A stretch of 64,000 nt of DNA, from positions 1,054,001 through 1,118,000 of the forward strand of contig QXJR01000003.1 of assembly GCA_020975725.1 (NCBI GenBank), read 5' to 3'. Positions 1-10,519 of this stretch are shown here, in pieces; the stretch's first letter is position 1; each line of letters begins with the position of its first letter. Under the pieces are notes generated by a model. That model saw only the letters and a program-made list of their open reading frames with translations. It did no database searches and had not been told where the DNA came from. A program made the position numbers and the translations under genes. The stretch comes from Picocystis sp. L7. Taxonomy: Eukaryota; Chlorophyta; Picocystophyceae; Picocystales; Picocystaceae.

Positions 1-949
1 GAAAGCCAACGTGGCCAAGGTGGCGTGGAAGGCCTCGGAAGAGGTGCGTGGTGGACAGGAGGGAAGGGAAGAAGACACACGCGGTGGATTCGACAAGTCC
101 AGGAGGTCGAGGCTGACGAGTGTGGGATGCGATGAAGGCGGCCAAGAACGCTTTCGGAGGGGGTGCAGGAGATGGATTCGAAGCATGGGGAGATCAGGAT
201 GGATTCGGCAAGGCGATGGTGCACAGCCTGGCCATGGTGCGTGCCGAGACGAACGTGGACACAACGACGAGGACGTCGAGGTTGACGATGGTCGCGAGGA
301 ATAGAGCTGACATGTAGTGACTGGGTCGGGAAACGGTGTGAAGATACTCGTGTCTGAAATGGGAGACGAAACTTTCATCATTGCTGCGTTAATGGCCATG
401 CGACATCCTAGAGGCATCGTCCTCTCGGGAGCTCTCGGCGCGTTGGTGGTCATGACCATCCTGTCCACGGCGTTGGGATTCGTGGTCCCGAATCTGATAT
501 CGAAACAGGCCACGCACCATGCGGCTACCGGGTTGTACACCGTGTTCGGGCTGCGCCTGCTGTACATAGCTGCCAGAGCAGAAGGAAAGGAAGCCATCAA
601 GGAAGAGGTGGACGAAGTGGAAGAGAAGTTGGACACACAGCCTTCACACAAAACGAGGATTAGGCACATACTCTCCCGCATCTGCACGCCAATCTTCTTG
701 GAAGCTTTTATTCTTACGTTCTTGGCAGAATGGGGCGATAGAAGCCAAATTGCTACCATTACCCTGGCAGCACACCAGAATCCATTCGGAGTCACACTGG
801 GAGCAATTATGGGTCATACAGTTTGCACAGGATTGGCGGTGGCAGGAGGAAAGCTATTGGCCCTACGTATCAGCCAGAGAACTGTGGCTTTGGTGGGGGG
901 TATGCTGTTCCTCCTGTTTGCCTTCCACAACTATTTTTCCAGCGCCTAG
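1..949 (+). CDS. GDT1/TMEM165-family cation transporter, 5' end cut
   Basis: This is a membrane transporter of the UPF0016 family, which exchanges Mn2+/Ca2+ (probably for H+) in Golgi or plastid membranes. The family has two copies of a motif E-x-G-D-[KR]-[TS] in hydrophobic helices. Here the second copy reads AEWGDRSQ and the first SEMGDETF, followed by the conserved FIIAALMAMRH. A clear splice joins the exon ending HSLAM at 236 to ILVSEMGD at 344. The 107-nt intron is 237-343, phase 0, with donor GTGCGT; the nearer AG at 316-317 would give an in-frame stop. A further exon upstream is likely (open from about 1), but its junction near 44-120 could not be fixed. A charged loop (about KEAIKEEVDEVEEK) separates the two halves. 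The first motif has Glu where the family has Lys/Arg. Family assignment is firm; subcellular site is not known. Confidence 0.85.
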
Positions 950-1163
950 GTTTAGCATGCGTGTTGACAGAACCCTTAATTTATCGTTACCTCTGCACAA
1001 GTTTGTGCAAGCATCCGACCCAATCTCAGGGCGTTGTACAGCGATAAAGCAACTGAGTTTCAGCGGACAAACGACAATCCTCATGACTACAGTGCAAAGC
1101 AATGCTTGTTCTTGTCGCAATGTCATCCTAGGGGTGAGGGCTTTCAATACGTGTAGCGCAAAG

Positions 1164-4100
1164 CTAGCTACTGTTAAATTTGGTAGGTTCGGCCACGCTT
1201 CGTTCCCGTGCTGGACGCGCAGCTCTGTCCTTCTGTGCACAGTGTAGCGCATCACCTGGTTCACGTTGGGCAAGTGGAGCCACTGGAGAGGAGTTTGGCG
1301 CCTCTGTGTAGGTGTGCTTTGTATTGTTCTCGGTTGCAAGCCTCTTCAATGCATTGCCGTACGACGATCCCACCACCGAGTTGTTAATGCATCCATTGAT
1401 GAAATTCAGATCCTTGGATGGACTCTGATATGCATGAGTGGTTTCACCAAAAAACGCAAAGAGTGACTTTTTCTTCTCGGACGATTCTGCCATCAGCCTT
1501 TCTTGCTTTTGTCTAGGAATGGGAGACACGTGGATCTGCGCCCGTATCCCTGATCTGCCCGGAGTGTAAACAAGTGGTGACTTCGGAGTTCCTGCTCGTG
1601 GAGCTCCCCTTGGTGGTGAGCTAGGAATGTCTGATCCCCGCTCCACCCTTGGAACACTCTGCTGAATCTGTGAGAAACTCTCCCCGGATGGTTCTTCGCT
1701 TGCTAGTTGCAGAAGCACATTCTTCATGACAGGGACATATGCACTGTTGTAGAAATCAATAATGTCCCCCTTCTTTATGACATCTAGACTTGGGTACGCC
1801 AACTGAATGGGGACATTGCGATACACCTCAGGGCGAGATTGATGCTGTCTTCGATAGTGGATCAGTATCTCTTTGAACTGGATGCTGTGCCTACGTGCTT
1901 TGCATGCCCCGTATAGACTACAAAGCATGATCTGGTCAATGTGCCTGCCATATAAAAGGCCCGATTGCTTCAAGAACACACTCTCAACAATGCTGCGTGC
2001 ACAGCTGGCAGTTTGGGCTGGCAGCTGCAGGCAGCTGCAGAGGTCCTCTGTGCGTTCTGTGCTCAGCATAATGGACTTTTTCACAAATTCAGCACACGCG
2101 ATTTCGGGGCCAGACAGTTTAGAGGCAGAGGCACCATTACTTAACACTGAAGGATCAGCGATGCTCCCTAAGGCTTGCGGTAGCCACCCTGGCCCTCTTT
2201 CCTCCCTGCCCTCTACCTTGTTCTCTTCCTGGTTGACTGGCGTTGCTTCGCCACCTCCTGCGGGGTCAGGGCCAGGAGCAGAACCACGATCTAGCTTATC
2301 CTCCTCCATTGCAGAGCCAAAGGTTTCAGTACAAGACCTTTTTTTCGCATAGTTGCCTGCAAGCCTAAGCAAGTGGTAGAGAGAACTACCTTTTTCCCAT
2401 GCAAACTGCTCTATGATTCTCTCTTCAATTTCATGCAAGTGCCTTCGAATATCTTGGGGAATCGTGGGTTCGAGACGCACGAACTGATCGATGAGCTTTT
2501 CTACGTCAAAGGCCCCAACATCAAGTCTCTTTTCAATGACGGGGAATGCAAAAGCTGTTATCCTGTGTGCTGCCACTACACATTCAGAAGCCAGAGCCAC
2601 CAAAGATGCCAAGAACGGTCTTGAGGACACCAGCTTATCCAAGGTGTCTCCGCCCTTGCCATCCTCCACCTTGTTTCTCTCCAACTCAGATTGGAAAAGG
2701 GTGAGCAAAACCCTGTAAAAGAGAACTGCTGCTTGTCTGTGGTACTTCTCGGGGACAATCCGAGCATGTGGGCTACCTGCCTCCTTCCTGGTCGGAAACA
2801 CTTTCGCGAGACAGTCCGACAAAAAAGTGTGAATGCCTTCGACAAGTTGTTCGCGCATGTGTTCCTTAAACAACTGAACTATGGCCGCACCCGGCGGAGG
2901 GGTGTCGCCTTTGTTCCTACGTGCATCGCAAGTGGGCTCTTCTTCAGCCATTGTTCGAAGCCACTGGGAAGCCGCCATTGCGCTTGAGATGGGCGTCTGA
3001 AATGGCAGATGATTCCTCTTTCCAAGTGCACTTGTGCGATGAATCGGTGTTCCCGGCGTTTTGTCGATGGGGTTGGCCCCAGGTAGTCCAGCCGTATCTT
3101 TAGGAAGGAGGAGCTTTTTCATCGAAGCAGAGGAAAGTTTGGAGGGGTTTCCAAGAAATTCTGTCCTTCCAGGTTGCAATAGTTCAAGCTCATCGATCTC
3201 TACCCTCCCAACTAACCCCAGGCGCTCATATTCGTTCTTCAAGAGGAAAGTGAAGCGGTTCAACTTCGGTTCTGAAAGTTTGCCACTATCCGACTCACAA
3301 AGGAAGCCAGGATACAACTCTGCACTCAACAATTTCACTCCCTGAGCACTCTCCTTGGAAAGAAGCTTCTGCAAATGGGTGACAAGCCTCTCGGTGTACC
3401 CTTCCAACTCGTCCTGGCTGATTTTAGTGTGTTGTGCCAAACACCCTGATATATCTGCTTCATCGCTCTGTTCAGTCGCCGGACTCCTTCCTTGCGACGC
3501 TCCAGCATCCTTTCTGACAGGAAAAGCCGACTCGTCTGAAAGCGGACGCTTCAGTACTTTCTCTGATGCTTGCTGTATGATGAATGATATTGCTGCTACC
3601 AGGCACCCAAAGAGAGAGATTAGATCAGGGTGAGGAGGTAGAAGGCTTTCTTTTGCCACGAGAAAAACGAGCAGCCCCAGCTCGAAATACTTGTCTGTCT
3701 GCAGCAGTGCAGCTGCTCTATCAAACACCGATCCAGCCTGCTCAGGGGGGGTACGTTGGTGCGTGGATTCGGCTGTGAAGTAGTGGGTGTACAGGTCTAT
3801 ATACTTCTTCAGCAGCACGGTAGAGAAGACCAGTCCGGTTTCGAGGGGGTTCTCATTCAGGTATTGTTCAATGGAGGTTATTTTCTCCGCTCCGAAGTGC
3901 TCCAATAGCTCTTGATGGGCCGCTTTGCAGACGTGTCGCAGTTCCAAGGACAGGTCGATGAGGCTGATTCCAGTGGCTTTCACGAGATCGCTGAGCTTGG
4001 GCAGGTGCAGGCAGTACGTTCCCATCTTTTCCGGCACTCGTTTGTGAACGGCTCTCGTGAGGAACACCGCGCAGCAGTACCAAGCGAGGCAGATACGGTT

Positions 4101-4265
4101 GTCGTCGTCGATGCTGCTGTTGAACACGTCGTCTTGGCTTCGGAACCGTTCCAGCCGTTTCATGAGTTCTCCCGCCTCCTTCACGGCCTCGTTTTTCACG
4201 TTCAGCTTGAGCGTGTCCTTACAGAAGTCATCGAACGTCTGGGGAGTTCCACTTTCCTGCGCCAT
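1164..4265 (-). CDS. RBR1: Retinoblastoma-related protein (RBR/MAT3)
   Basis: Pocket protein that represses E2F/DP-driven S-phase genes until phosphorylated by cyclin-dependent kinases. Starting at 4265 (MAQESGTPQTFDDF) it is 1,033 residues with no intron. An N-terminal RB domain is followed by pocket A from about residue 424 (TPISSAMAASQWLRTM) to about 641. Pocket B runs from about 721 to 856, with KSGDIIDFYNSAYVPVMK-like spacing (GDIIDFYNSAYVPVMK). The C-terminal region is rich in SP/TP sites (SPPR, TPKSP, YTPGR, VSPIP) and ends with the plant-type block FGETTHAYQSPSKDL. The frame is open further up, with another ATG at 4400. I prefer 4265 because plant RBRs begin near this point and because an E2F-type site (4317-4328) then falls outside the coding region. 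The gene converges on the GDT1-like gene and diverges from MPP beta. Confidence 0.93.
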   Translation of the reverse strand: MAQESGTPQTFDDFCKDTLKLNVKNEAVKEAGELMKRLERFRSQDDVFNSSIDDDNRICLAWYCCAVFLTRAVHKRVPEKMGTYCLHLPKLSDLVKATGISLIDLSLELRHVCKAAHQELLEHFGAEKITSIEQYLNENPLETGLVFSTVLLKKYIDLYTHYFTAESTHQRTPPEQAGSVFDRAAALLQTDKYFELGLLVFLVAKESLLPPHPDLISLFGCLVAAISFIIQQASEKVLKRPLSDESAFPVRKDAGASQGRSPATEQSDEADISGCLAQHTKISQDELEGYTERLVTHLQKLLSKESAQGVKLLSAELYPGFLCESDSGKLSEPKLNRFTFLLKNEYERLGLVGRVEIDELELLQPGRTEFLGNPSKLSSASMKKLLLPKDTAGLPGANPIDKTPGTPIHRTSALGKRNHLPFQTPISSAMAASQWLRTMAEEEPTCDARRNKGDTPPPGAAIVQLFKEHMREQLVEGIHTFLSDCLAKVFPTRKEAGSPHARIVPEKYHRQAAVLFYRVLLTLFQSELERNKVEDGKGGDTLDKLVSSRPFLASLVALASECVVAAHRITAFAFPVIEKRLDVGAFDVEKLIDQFVRLEPTIPQDIRRHLHEIEERIIEQFAWEKGSSLYHLLRLAGNYAKKRSCTETFGSAMEEDKLDRGSAPGPDPAGGGEATPVNQEENKVEGREERGPGWLPQALGSIADPSVLSNGASASKLSGPEIACAEFVKKSIMLSTERTEDLCSCLQLPAQTASCARSIVESVFLKQSGLLYGRHIDQIMLCSLYGACKARRHSIQFKEILIHYRRQHQSRPEVYRNVPIQLAYPSLDVIKKGDIIDFYNSAYVPVMKNVLLQLASEEPSGESFSQIQQSVPRVERGSDIPSSPPRGAPRAGTPKSPLVYTPGRSGIRAQIHVSPIPRQKQERLMAESSEKKKSLFAFFGETTHAYQSPSKDLNFINGCINNSVVGSSYGNALKRLATENNTKHTYTEAPNSSPVAPLAQREPGDALHCAQKDRAARPARERSVAEPTKFNSS

Positions 4266-4316
4266 GGCGAGCACACGGGTGTGCGCCAGCCCGGCGAGCG
4301 CGGTCGCCTTCGCTCC

Positions 4317-4328
4317 TTTTTTCCCGCC
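4317..4328 (-). promoter_or_regulatory. E2F-type site near RBR start
   Basis: The plus strand reads TTTTTTCCCGCC, which contains TTTCCCGC and fits the E2F consensus TTTSSCGC. It lies 52 bp before the preferred RBR start (4265). If translation began at 4400 it would be coding, so its status depends on start choice. E2F control of pocket-protein genes is known in animals and plants. Confidence 0.5.
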
Positions 4329-4566
4329 ACGAAGCGGCCGAGGACGGGAGGGGAACGATCGGGACCTCGATCCTCGTCGCGTTCGGGGATCCTGCGGCAT
4401 CGAATCCGTCAAGCGTACGACGAAACAAGCGGAGAAATCGACAATCGCCGACGAGGACCGTGCTGGCGTACCCGTACGCGAATCCTCCCCCGATCCGTAC
4501 GGGGGAGGGAGGCTTTGAGAGGGAGGTCGGGTTCGACACGGCTAGGGTTCCCACCCTGGCTCACCC

Positions 4567-4580
4567 TTTTTGGCGGGAAA
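4567..4580 (-). promoter_or_regulatory. E2F-type site upstream of RBR
   Basis: The plus strand reads TTTTTGGCGGGAAA, a near-ideal E2F/DP site whose other strand contains TTTCCCGC. It lies about 300 bp before the 4265 start, and 167 bp before the alternative 4400 start, so it is non-coding in either model. Confidence 0.6.
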
Positions 4581-5394
4581 CGCGAAAAGGGGGGCATTCG
4601 ATGCGGATCCCCTTTCCTCCCGCGTGGACGGGTCCTCCGGTTCTGAGGGTGGCGATCGAGGATGGAAGGGGCAAGAAAGGGGGGCAGGTGAAACGGGTCG
4701 GTTCGGGTCTCCCCCTCGGGACGGAGGAGATCCGATCCGGAAGATCTTCCTCGTTGAAACGACGTTTCGTGGAAGGATGTGCGCCTGGCTCAGTGGAGGA
4801 AGGGGACACCCACACGTGCGACACCTTCCCGTCCTTGCCCTCGCGTTTAAGGACTCTCCAAGCTGACGCGTGCATCTCCCGAGCGGCTGCGACGGAACTC
4901 CTGCCCGATGCCAACATGGTTCGGCAACCGGCGTCCACCCGGGTGTCTTGAACGCGCGGTTCATCGCCGTCCTCGCGGGTCTGGATCCACCGCATGCCGT
5001 CCATGCGTCCCGTGCAACCGACCACGCGCGCCTTTCCGGCCCTGTACCTGCATCCCCTCCCTTCCCACCCTCGCCTCCTCCCCCCTTCCCCCCCAGTTCC
5101 CACGGTTCCCCCCCGTGCCTCCACCCCCCCGGCGATCCGAACGGACAACCCCCACAACGGTTCATTCCGTTCTGGTTGCGAACGGTGTCCGTTCTCGCGT
5201 TTACGTTCGAGTTAACCTCGGGGTGGTTCCGTGTGGAGGTGCAGGTTTCGTCCATCGCCGTCTTCGTCGCACGTGGGATCCTCGCGCAACGCCTCGTCTC
5301 GCGCACGTGCAGGAGCACGAGGCGTCCGGATTCGGGACGCAGGAGGAAGAGAAGGAAGCCAGGAACGCGCCACGCGCTCCAGGTTCGAAAGAAC

Positions 5395-7087
5395 ATGGCC
5401 CTTGCCACCGCCAGGGGGCTGCGACAGGCGGCCAAGCGGACGTTCCACGTCGTCACCAGGAACGCGTCTTTGGTGGCGCAAGAGAAGTCCTTGGACGCCG
5501 CGGAAAGCGACGTCTTCCTCCGACACGCCGATCCACAGCCTTGTCCGCAGAACTACGGGACGCAGCTCGACGGACCGCCCACGGAGGTGCGTGAAAGCCA
5601 ACCCCAAAGCGGACGAAAAGCGACGAAGAAAGACGGCGCCGCACGAACGGAATGCGTCCGCGGCGGCCGTCCGAGCAAGATGCGGATCGAAGATTCGAAC
5701 AGCGGGAAAGAACGTGCGGCGAAGATGGCCGGGCGATGGACTCGGAACGTGGACGCAAGTGCTGACCGACGGAAATCGACAGGTGACCACTTTGGCCAAC
5801 GGACTCCGCGTGGCCACGGAAACCGTGCCTTTCGCACAAACTGCGACCGTGGGCGTGTGGATCGACGCAGGGAGTCGATTCGAGACCGCGAAGAGCAATG
5901 GGACGGCCCACTTCCTCGAACACATGGCCTTCAAGGGGACCAAAACCCGAACCACCAAAGGACTGGAGGAAGAAGTGGAGAACCTAGGAGCGCACCTCAA
6001 CGCCTACACTTCGCGGGAACAAACCACCTATTACGCCAAAGTGCTCAAAGGGGACGTGCCCAAGGCAGTGGATATCCTCTCTGACATCCTGCAAAACTCC
6101 TCCCTCCAAGAACACGCGGTGGAGAGGGAAAGGTCCGTCATCTTGCGGGAGATGGAAGAGATCGAAGGACAGCCTGAAGAAGTGCTCTTCGACCACCTGC
6201 ATGCCACTGCATTCCAACACAGTCCTCTGGGGAGGACCATCCTTGGGCCCGCTGAAAACGTGCGCTCCATCACGAGGGGAGATCTGGCGGACTACATTGC
6301 TGCTCACTACACGGCACCGAGGATGGTCGTCACTGGCGCTGGGGCAGTAGAACACGAGCAGTTGGTCAAACTAGCCGAGACAGCCTTTGCAAAGCTGCCG
6401 GTCGAGGGTGTGTCTACCAAGGATCTGCTTCAGAGCGAACCATCCATATTCACCGGATCAGAAGTGCGCATCCAGGATGATGATATGCATGCCTGTCACT
6501 TTGCTGTGGCTTTTGAAGGCGCGGGGTGGACCGACCCAGACAGTGTCACCCTGATGGTGATGCAAACACTCTTGGGGTCGTGGGACAAGAGCTCCTATGC
6601 GGGGATCAACTCAGGGCCGAGGCTGGCCCAGAACGTGGCTGCCAACAAGATCTGCAACTCGTACACGGCCTTCAACACCAATTATGCGGATACTGGCCTT
6701 TTTGGGGTGTATGCAGTGTCCGAAGTTCCAGAAAAACTGGATGAGCTTGCCTTCTTCATGATGAACGAACTCACTGGCCTGTGCTACAACGTGGATCCCG
6801 ATGACCTCATGCGAGCAAAGAATCAACTTAAATCCAACCTTGTTCTAAGCATGGATAACACGTCGGCCTCCTGTGAAGATATCGGCCGACAGATGTTGAC
6901 CTATGGGCGCAGAATCCCGAAGTCGGAGATGTTTACTCGCATTGACGCTGTTACGGAGGATGCAGTCAAGGCCGCCGCAGATAAGTACATCTATGACAAG
7001 GATGTGGCCATTGCAGCGATGGGGAAGACTCAATTTTTACCAGACTACAACTGGTTCCGTCGCAGGACCTACTGGTTGCGTTATTAA
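5395..7087 (+). CDS. Mitochondrial processing peptidase beta subunit
   Basis: M16-family zinc metallopeptidase that removes presequences from imported mitochondrial proteins; in plants it is also a core subunit of the cytochrome bc1 complex. Exon 1 is 5395-5586 and encodes a basic mitochondrial-type N terminus (MALATARGLRQAAKRTFHVV). Exon 2 is 5783-7087. The 196-nt intron starts GTGCGT, is phase 0, and joins GPPTE to VTTLANGLRVATE, matching the usual family start. The product is 498 residues, a normal length. The inverted zinc motif HxxEH is present as H107-F-L-E110-H111, so this is the catalytic beta subunit and not the alpha subunit. A glycine-containing C-terminal half also fits the family. 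It is head to head with RBR and converges on the RWD-RING gene. Confidence 0.95.
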
Positions 7088-7171
7088 GTTTGCAAGGAGT
7101 GAATGGGGCAGTGTTGTCATATATGAATATTCTCTTCACGTGCTTTTTGAGTACTAGACTGTGCCATCCCA

Positions 7172-8605
7172 TCAAGCGAACATGTCTTTGATGTCGTCGA
7201 TCTCTCTTTGCTTCGCCTGCTTATGTGCCCAGCGATGCTCAAGCACCTGCTTGTTGGTGACAAAATCGTGGTGGTGGATTGTATGCCCACACTTTGGGCA
7301 CTCCTTCCCGAAAGGAGGAGTAGTGATGTATTTCTCCAGGCAAGTGTAATGGAAGAAATGCCCGCAATACAGGTGCTCTAGTTTATCTGTGGATTTCGGG
7401 TCCCCAGCGCATGCAGCCTTTGGGTCTTGCGGAAGGACCGGCTTACCGCACAAGCGGCAAGGTTCTGAGGGGAGTTGCTCCACCACTTCCTCCTTCAAAT
7501 ACTGCAGTACTTGCAGGATGCTGGGCTTTGGGACATGGTTTTTCAATGCCTCCTCCCTGGCATGTCGAGCAGCTGCTTCCTTACGCTCCTTCTCCTGCTG
7601 CATGGCTGCTTCTTGGTATCGGCTCAATGTGGTCTGCTCTGGTTGCCTCCTTTTAGCCTTGGTGCTTGTGCCTGCCCCCTCCCGCGCCAGTACGTTGCCG
7701 GCCCCGTAGGAAGCAACTGCTGGTGGAAGTGCAAGCTTTCTGGCCAGATTGCTAGCATGCTGGATGAACCGCTTGCTCAGGTCCTGAGGAAACGTGCTTA
7801 CGGTGCAGAAAACTCCAAGAGGTTCGAGTGGGTAACGGTCCTTGATTTCCAACTTCAGATCCAACGCATAGTCTCCATTTTGCAAATGTACCTTTACAGC
7901 CTTGGCTTTGTCCGAAATGGAGAAGCTGTGGGGTGGTTGCAGGTAATTCTTCAATTGCTTGATTTCAGCAAAAGCGGGGACGAAATTGGAACGGACGCGT
8001 TTATCTAGCATGCGATAGACGTGGATCACCTGACTCCCTCCCAGGTGTTTGGAGGCCTCACATTCACAAGCTGCTTCGAGTTTCTTCAGCAGGTCGTCTT
8101 CCAGCACTGTGCTGGTGAGCTGTGTAATCACTCCTTGGTCTGGATACCCGGATGGAAAGAGAAACTTGGCCGTGCATCGCTTCCAAGGCGTGTGAGCGAT
8201 GTGTACCTGCACCATATCCGGCGTGCAGCATTGCAGTCGCTCTTGAGGCACTTCCTTCGACATCGCAACGACGCATTCCACGCATTAGTGCCGGATTCGT
8301 TTCCGCAGGTGCCTTTCTTCCATCGCCGCGCCTTCGACGCAAAACCAAACCAATGTCGTCCCAACTTCGTTCATACACTGCAGACGTCCCGCGATCGGCA
8401 TGGTGTCCATCCTCACCTGTCGCACATCGCGTCGGTCCTGTTCGATGGCCGCGTTGGTCGACACCGACACGTCCAAAGCGTCGTTCTCGACCGGTCCTTG
8501 CCGCGCCTCGCGACGTTCGGCGCGTTCGGCCGCCTCCTGGCCCATGCGAAAGAGCGCCTCCGCCTCGAGACGGGCGTGGTGACGCGCCACGCGCTCGTCC
8601 GCCAT
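7172..8605 (-). CDS. RWD and RING domain protein, likely E3 ubiquitin ligase
   Basis: The long 3' exon (about 8262-7172) encodes an RWD-like N-terminal half (VQVHIAHTPWKRCTAKFLFP; LDLKLEIKDRYPLEPLGVFC). A charged coiled linker (about SRYQEAAMQQEKERKEAAA) and a C-terminal RING-type zinc finger follow: CRLC, then YCGHFFHYTCLEKY, then CPKCGH. RWD-RING proteins commonly bind E2 enzymes and act as ubiquitin ligases; that role is inferred. A separate 5' exon starts at ATG 8605-8603 (MADERVARHHARLEAEALF) and is open to about 8378. The junction between exons was not fixed; donors near 8385-8376 and acceptors near 8275-8262 compete. Zinc ligands all appear intact. The gene converges on MPP beta. Confidence 0.75.
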
Positions 8606-8791
8606 CGCGACGTTGAGGAGTGGCGTCGGTTGTTTGGTCGTCGGAGGCGCTCTTGGCCAGAACAATTCGTTTGCGAGAGAAGAGGAAGACGACGAACTCA
8701 ACCAAGAGAAATGAACACAAACACAGCAGGTGGTCCGATTATGACGGAGCAATTGTCCCTCGTGGCTCTCCATGAATGGAAGGGTCGGGCA

Positions 8792-9805
8792 TCAACCTCG
8801 CGACATGGCTGTCAACTCAGGAGGTGCACCTTGCACTTCTCCGTTCTCGGAGAAACGGATGCTGCCGCCGATGGATTCCAGTCCGAAGAGGGCGTCCACG
8901 TTCCAGAGGGACCAGTTCCTCTCCACGATCAAGTCTCCTCCAATGCTCCTCAGTGCTTCCAAACCGGACAGCTCGTTCAAAGCAGAATTCTCAGTGATGA
9001 CCAAGTCCCCCCCGATGCGTCGAAGCTTTGCAAATCCAGCCAATGAACGCAGGCTGTAATTTCTGTCCAATACGAGGTCGCCATCGATTTCCTCCAAGCT
9101 GTCCAATCCCTCCGTGCTGTACAAAGCACTGTTCTCAACCAGCTGGAAGCTCCCGTTCACGCTTTCAAGACCGTTGAGACCTGCAAGGTTGGGAAGCGCA
9201 TACAGACGCAGCAGCCTCACATCGTCTCCCACGCTTGCCATGTTTTCAAGACCTTTCAACGACCTCAAACCAGCGTTCTCCCGAAGCTCAAGCGTGCCAT
9301 TCAAGTCCAGGATTGGCTCTAGCCCGGTCAAGTTGCGAATCCCAGCAGTGTTCGACACGGTCAAGCCGCATCCAACTTCCTGCAGTGCGTCCAATCCCAC
9401 CAGGGTGCTCAAAGAGTTCATCTTGTCCAAAATCAGGTTGTACCCGATGTTTTCCAAGTTGGCCATTCCAGAGAGGTCTTGGACGCTTGCAAGTTCGACC
9501 AGTTTGAGATCCCCGCCGACACTTTCCAGTTCCTCAAGGTACGTCAAGACGTCCTGTCCATAGATGTACGACATATCCAGGTTTCCAGAGACGTAGGTGA
9601 TTCCCCTCAGGTCTCCGTACTCCCCTTCGTCGATTCGACCATCGATCTCCAGGTTTCCCAGGACGGTTCCGTTGCTTTCCAAAGCCGACGGCAGGTCTTC
9701 CAGTCGGAAGGTTCCGACGCGGTTCGCGTCTCCTCTCGGTTCGCACACGGCCCTCGCCGAGGCCAGCATCGCCATTCCAGCAGCTACCCTCCATGGTGCG
9801 CGCAT
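8792..9805 (-). CDS. Secreted leucine-rich repeat (receptor L-domain-like) protein
   Basis: A 337-residue protein with a signal-peptide-like start (MRAPWRVAAGMAMLASARAV). The rest is a run of about 11-12 repeats of 22-25 residues built like L-xx-I-GGDL-xxxxN-xxL-xxLxGLexL (for example LRRIGGDLVITENSALNEL). The repeats resemble the receptor L-domain type of leucine-rich repeat rather than the plant kinase type. Several Asn sites in N-x-S/T context (NGT, NGS, NYS, NWS) could be glycosylated. There is no membrane anchor or kinase domain; it ends shortly after the last repeat, TAMSRG. The frame stays open upstream to 10450, but that part has no signal or family likeness, so I start at 9805. The role is probably cell-surface or wall-associated recognition, which is inference. 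Confidence 0.75.
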   Translation of the reverse strand: MRAPWRVAAGMAMLASARAVCEPRGDANRVGTFRLEDLPSALESNGTVLGNLEIDGRIDEGEYGDLRGITYVSGNLDMSYIYGQDVLTYLEELESVGGDLKLVELASVQDLSGMANLENIGYNLILDKMNSLSTLVGLDALQEVGCGLTVSNTAGIRNLTGLEPILDLNGTLELRENAGLRSLKGLENMASVGDDVRLLRLYALPNLAGLNGLESVNGSFQLVENSALYSTEGLDSLEEIDGDLVLDRNYSLRSLAGFAKLRRIGGDLVITENSALNELSGLEALRSIGGDLIVERNWSLWNVDALFGLESIGGSIRFSENGEVQGAPPELTAMSRG

Positions 9806-10519
9806 GTCGTCTTCCCTCGTCCTTGAAGTGTGCTCTTTCTCTCGCACTGCCGTCTCGAGTGTTCGAACTTGGCGACGTTTCGTGAATCCGTCCGAGAAAT
9901 CTCGTCCCTCGTCCAGTTTCCGAACCGACACGATCCGGGTTCGCGGATTCGATCGATTGGAAGGCAAAGGGAGGATTGAAAGGAGGGAGTCCCGGGACCG
10001 ACCGGGACGAAAGGAAGGATCGCTGGGACGGATATTCCATACGGTCCACCGAAGGTCCACCGTCATGGACAGGTGTCTCGGGAGCCTCCACCTTGGATCT
10101 TTCCAACGCAAAGCATTGGACGAGGCAGAGTGGAACACGACATTCATGGAGACGTCCCTTGGCAATCCATGGATCCACCCTTGCCCCAGCTGTGTGCTCA
10201 TCTCCACTTCGCTCGGGTGACCTCCTGCCCGTATTGTCCTGAAAAAGCTGTCATGGCCATCCCCACATAAAGCATGCGTACGTTTTCCCAGGTAAAGCAC
10301 CACCTTCCAGGGAGTCTTGTCCATCCACCACCGCTGTTCTGGATGGACCCTCGCCTGCCATCTCCTGTGTCGGGAAACAAGGGGACGAAAGGATGGGATC
10401 GTCGCTTCCGTTCCCTTTCCATTGGATTCCCCAAGGGGCATTCCGTCCAATCAGTTGGGGATGCATCGGAGGGGCGACCAGGGTCATTCGAATGCAACAG
10501 GACGAGCGCGCAAGGCGCG
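9806..10519. other. Intergenic, divergent promoter region
   Basis: This lies between the start codons of the minus-strand leucine-rich-repeat gene and the plus-strand BED-finger gene. Open frames run across it on both strands but none resembles a protein family, and I see no RNA gene or repeat. Confidence 0.5.

Larger units (their letters stand above)
4266..5394. promoter_or_regulatory. Divergent promoter region of RBR and MPP beta
   Basis: About 1.1 kb separates two head-to-head start codons. It is very GC-rich, with a pyrimidine-rich block of C runs at 5050-5130 (quadruplex or i-motif potential). It holds two E2F-type sites on the RBR side, listed separately. Long open frames on both strands here follow from the high GC content and show no protein family. 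Confidence 0.6.

Noticed and set aside
4265-4400. Longer RBR starting at 4400
   Set aside because: Not excluded, but the added stretch is Arg/Gly/Ser-rich, unlike RBR starts, and would make an E2F site coding.
5050-5130. C-run block as a defined quadruplex element
   Set aside because: Potential exists but nothing beyond composition supports a function.
9806-10450. N-terminal extension of the leucine-rich-repeat protein
   Set aside because: No repeat units, no family likeness, and the internal Met gives a proper signal peptide.
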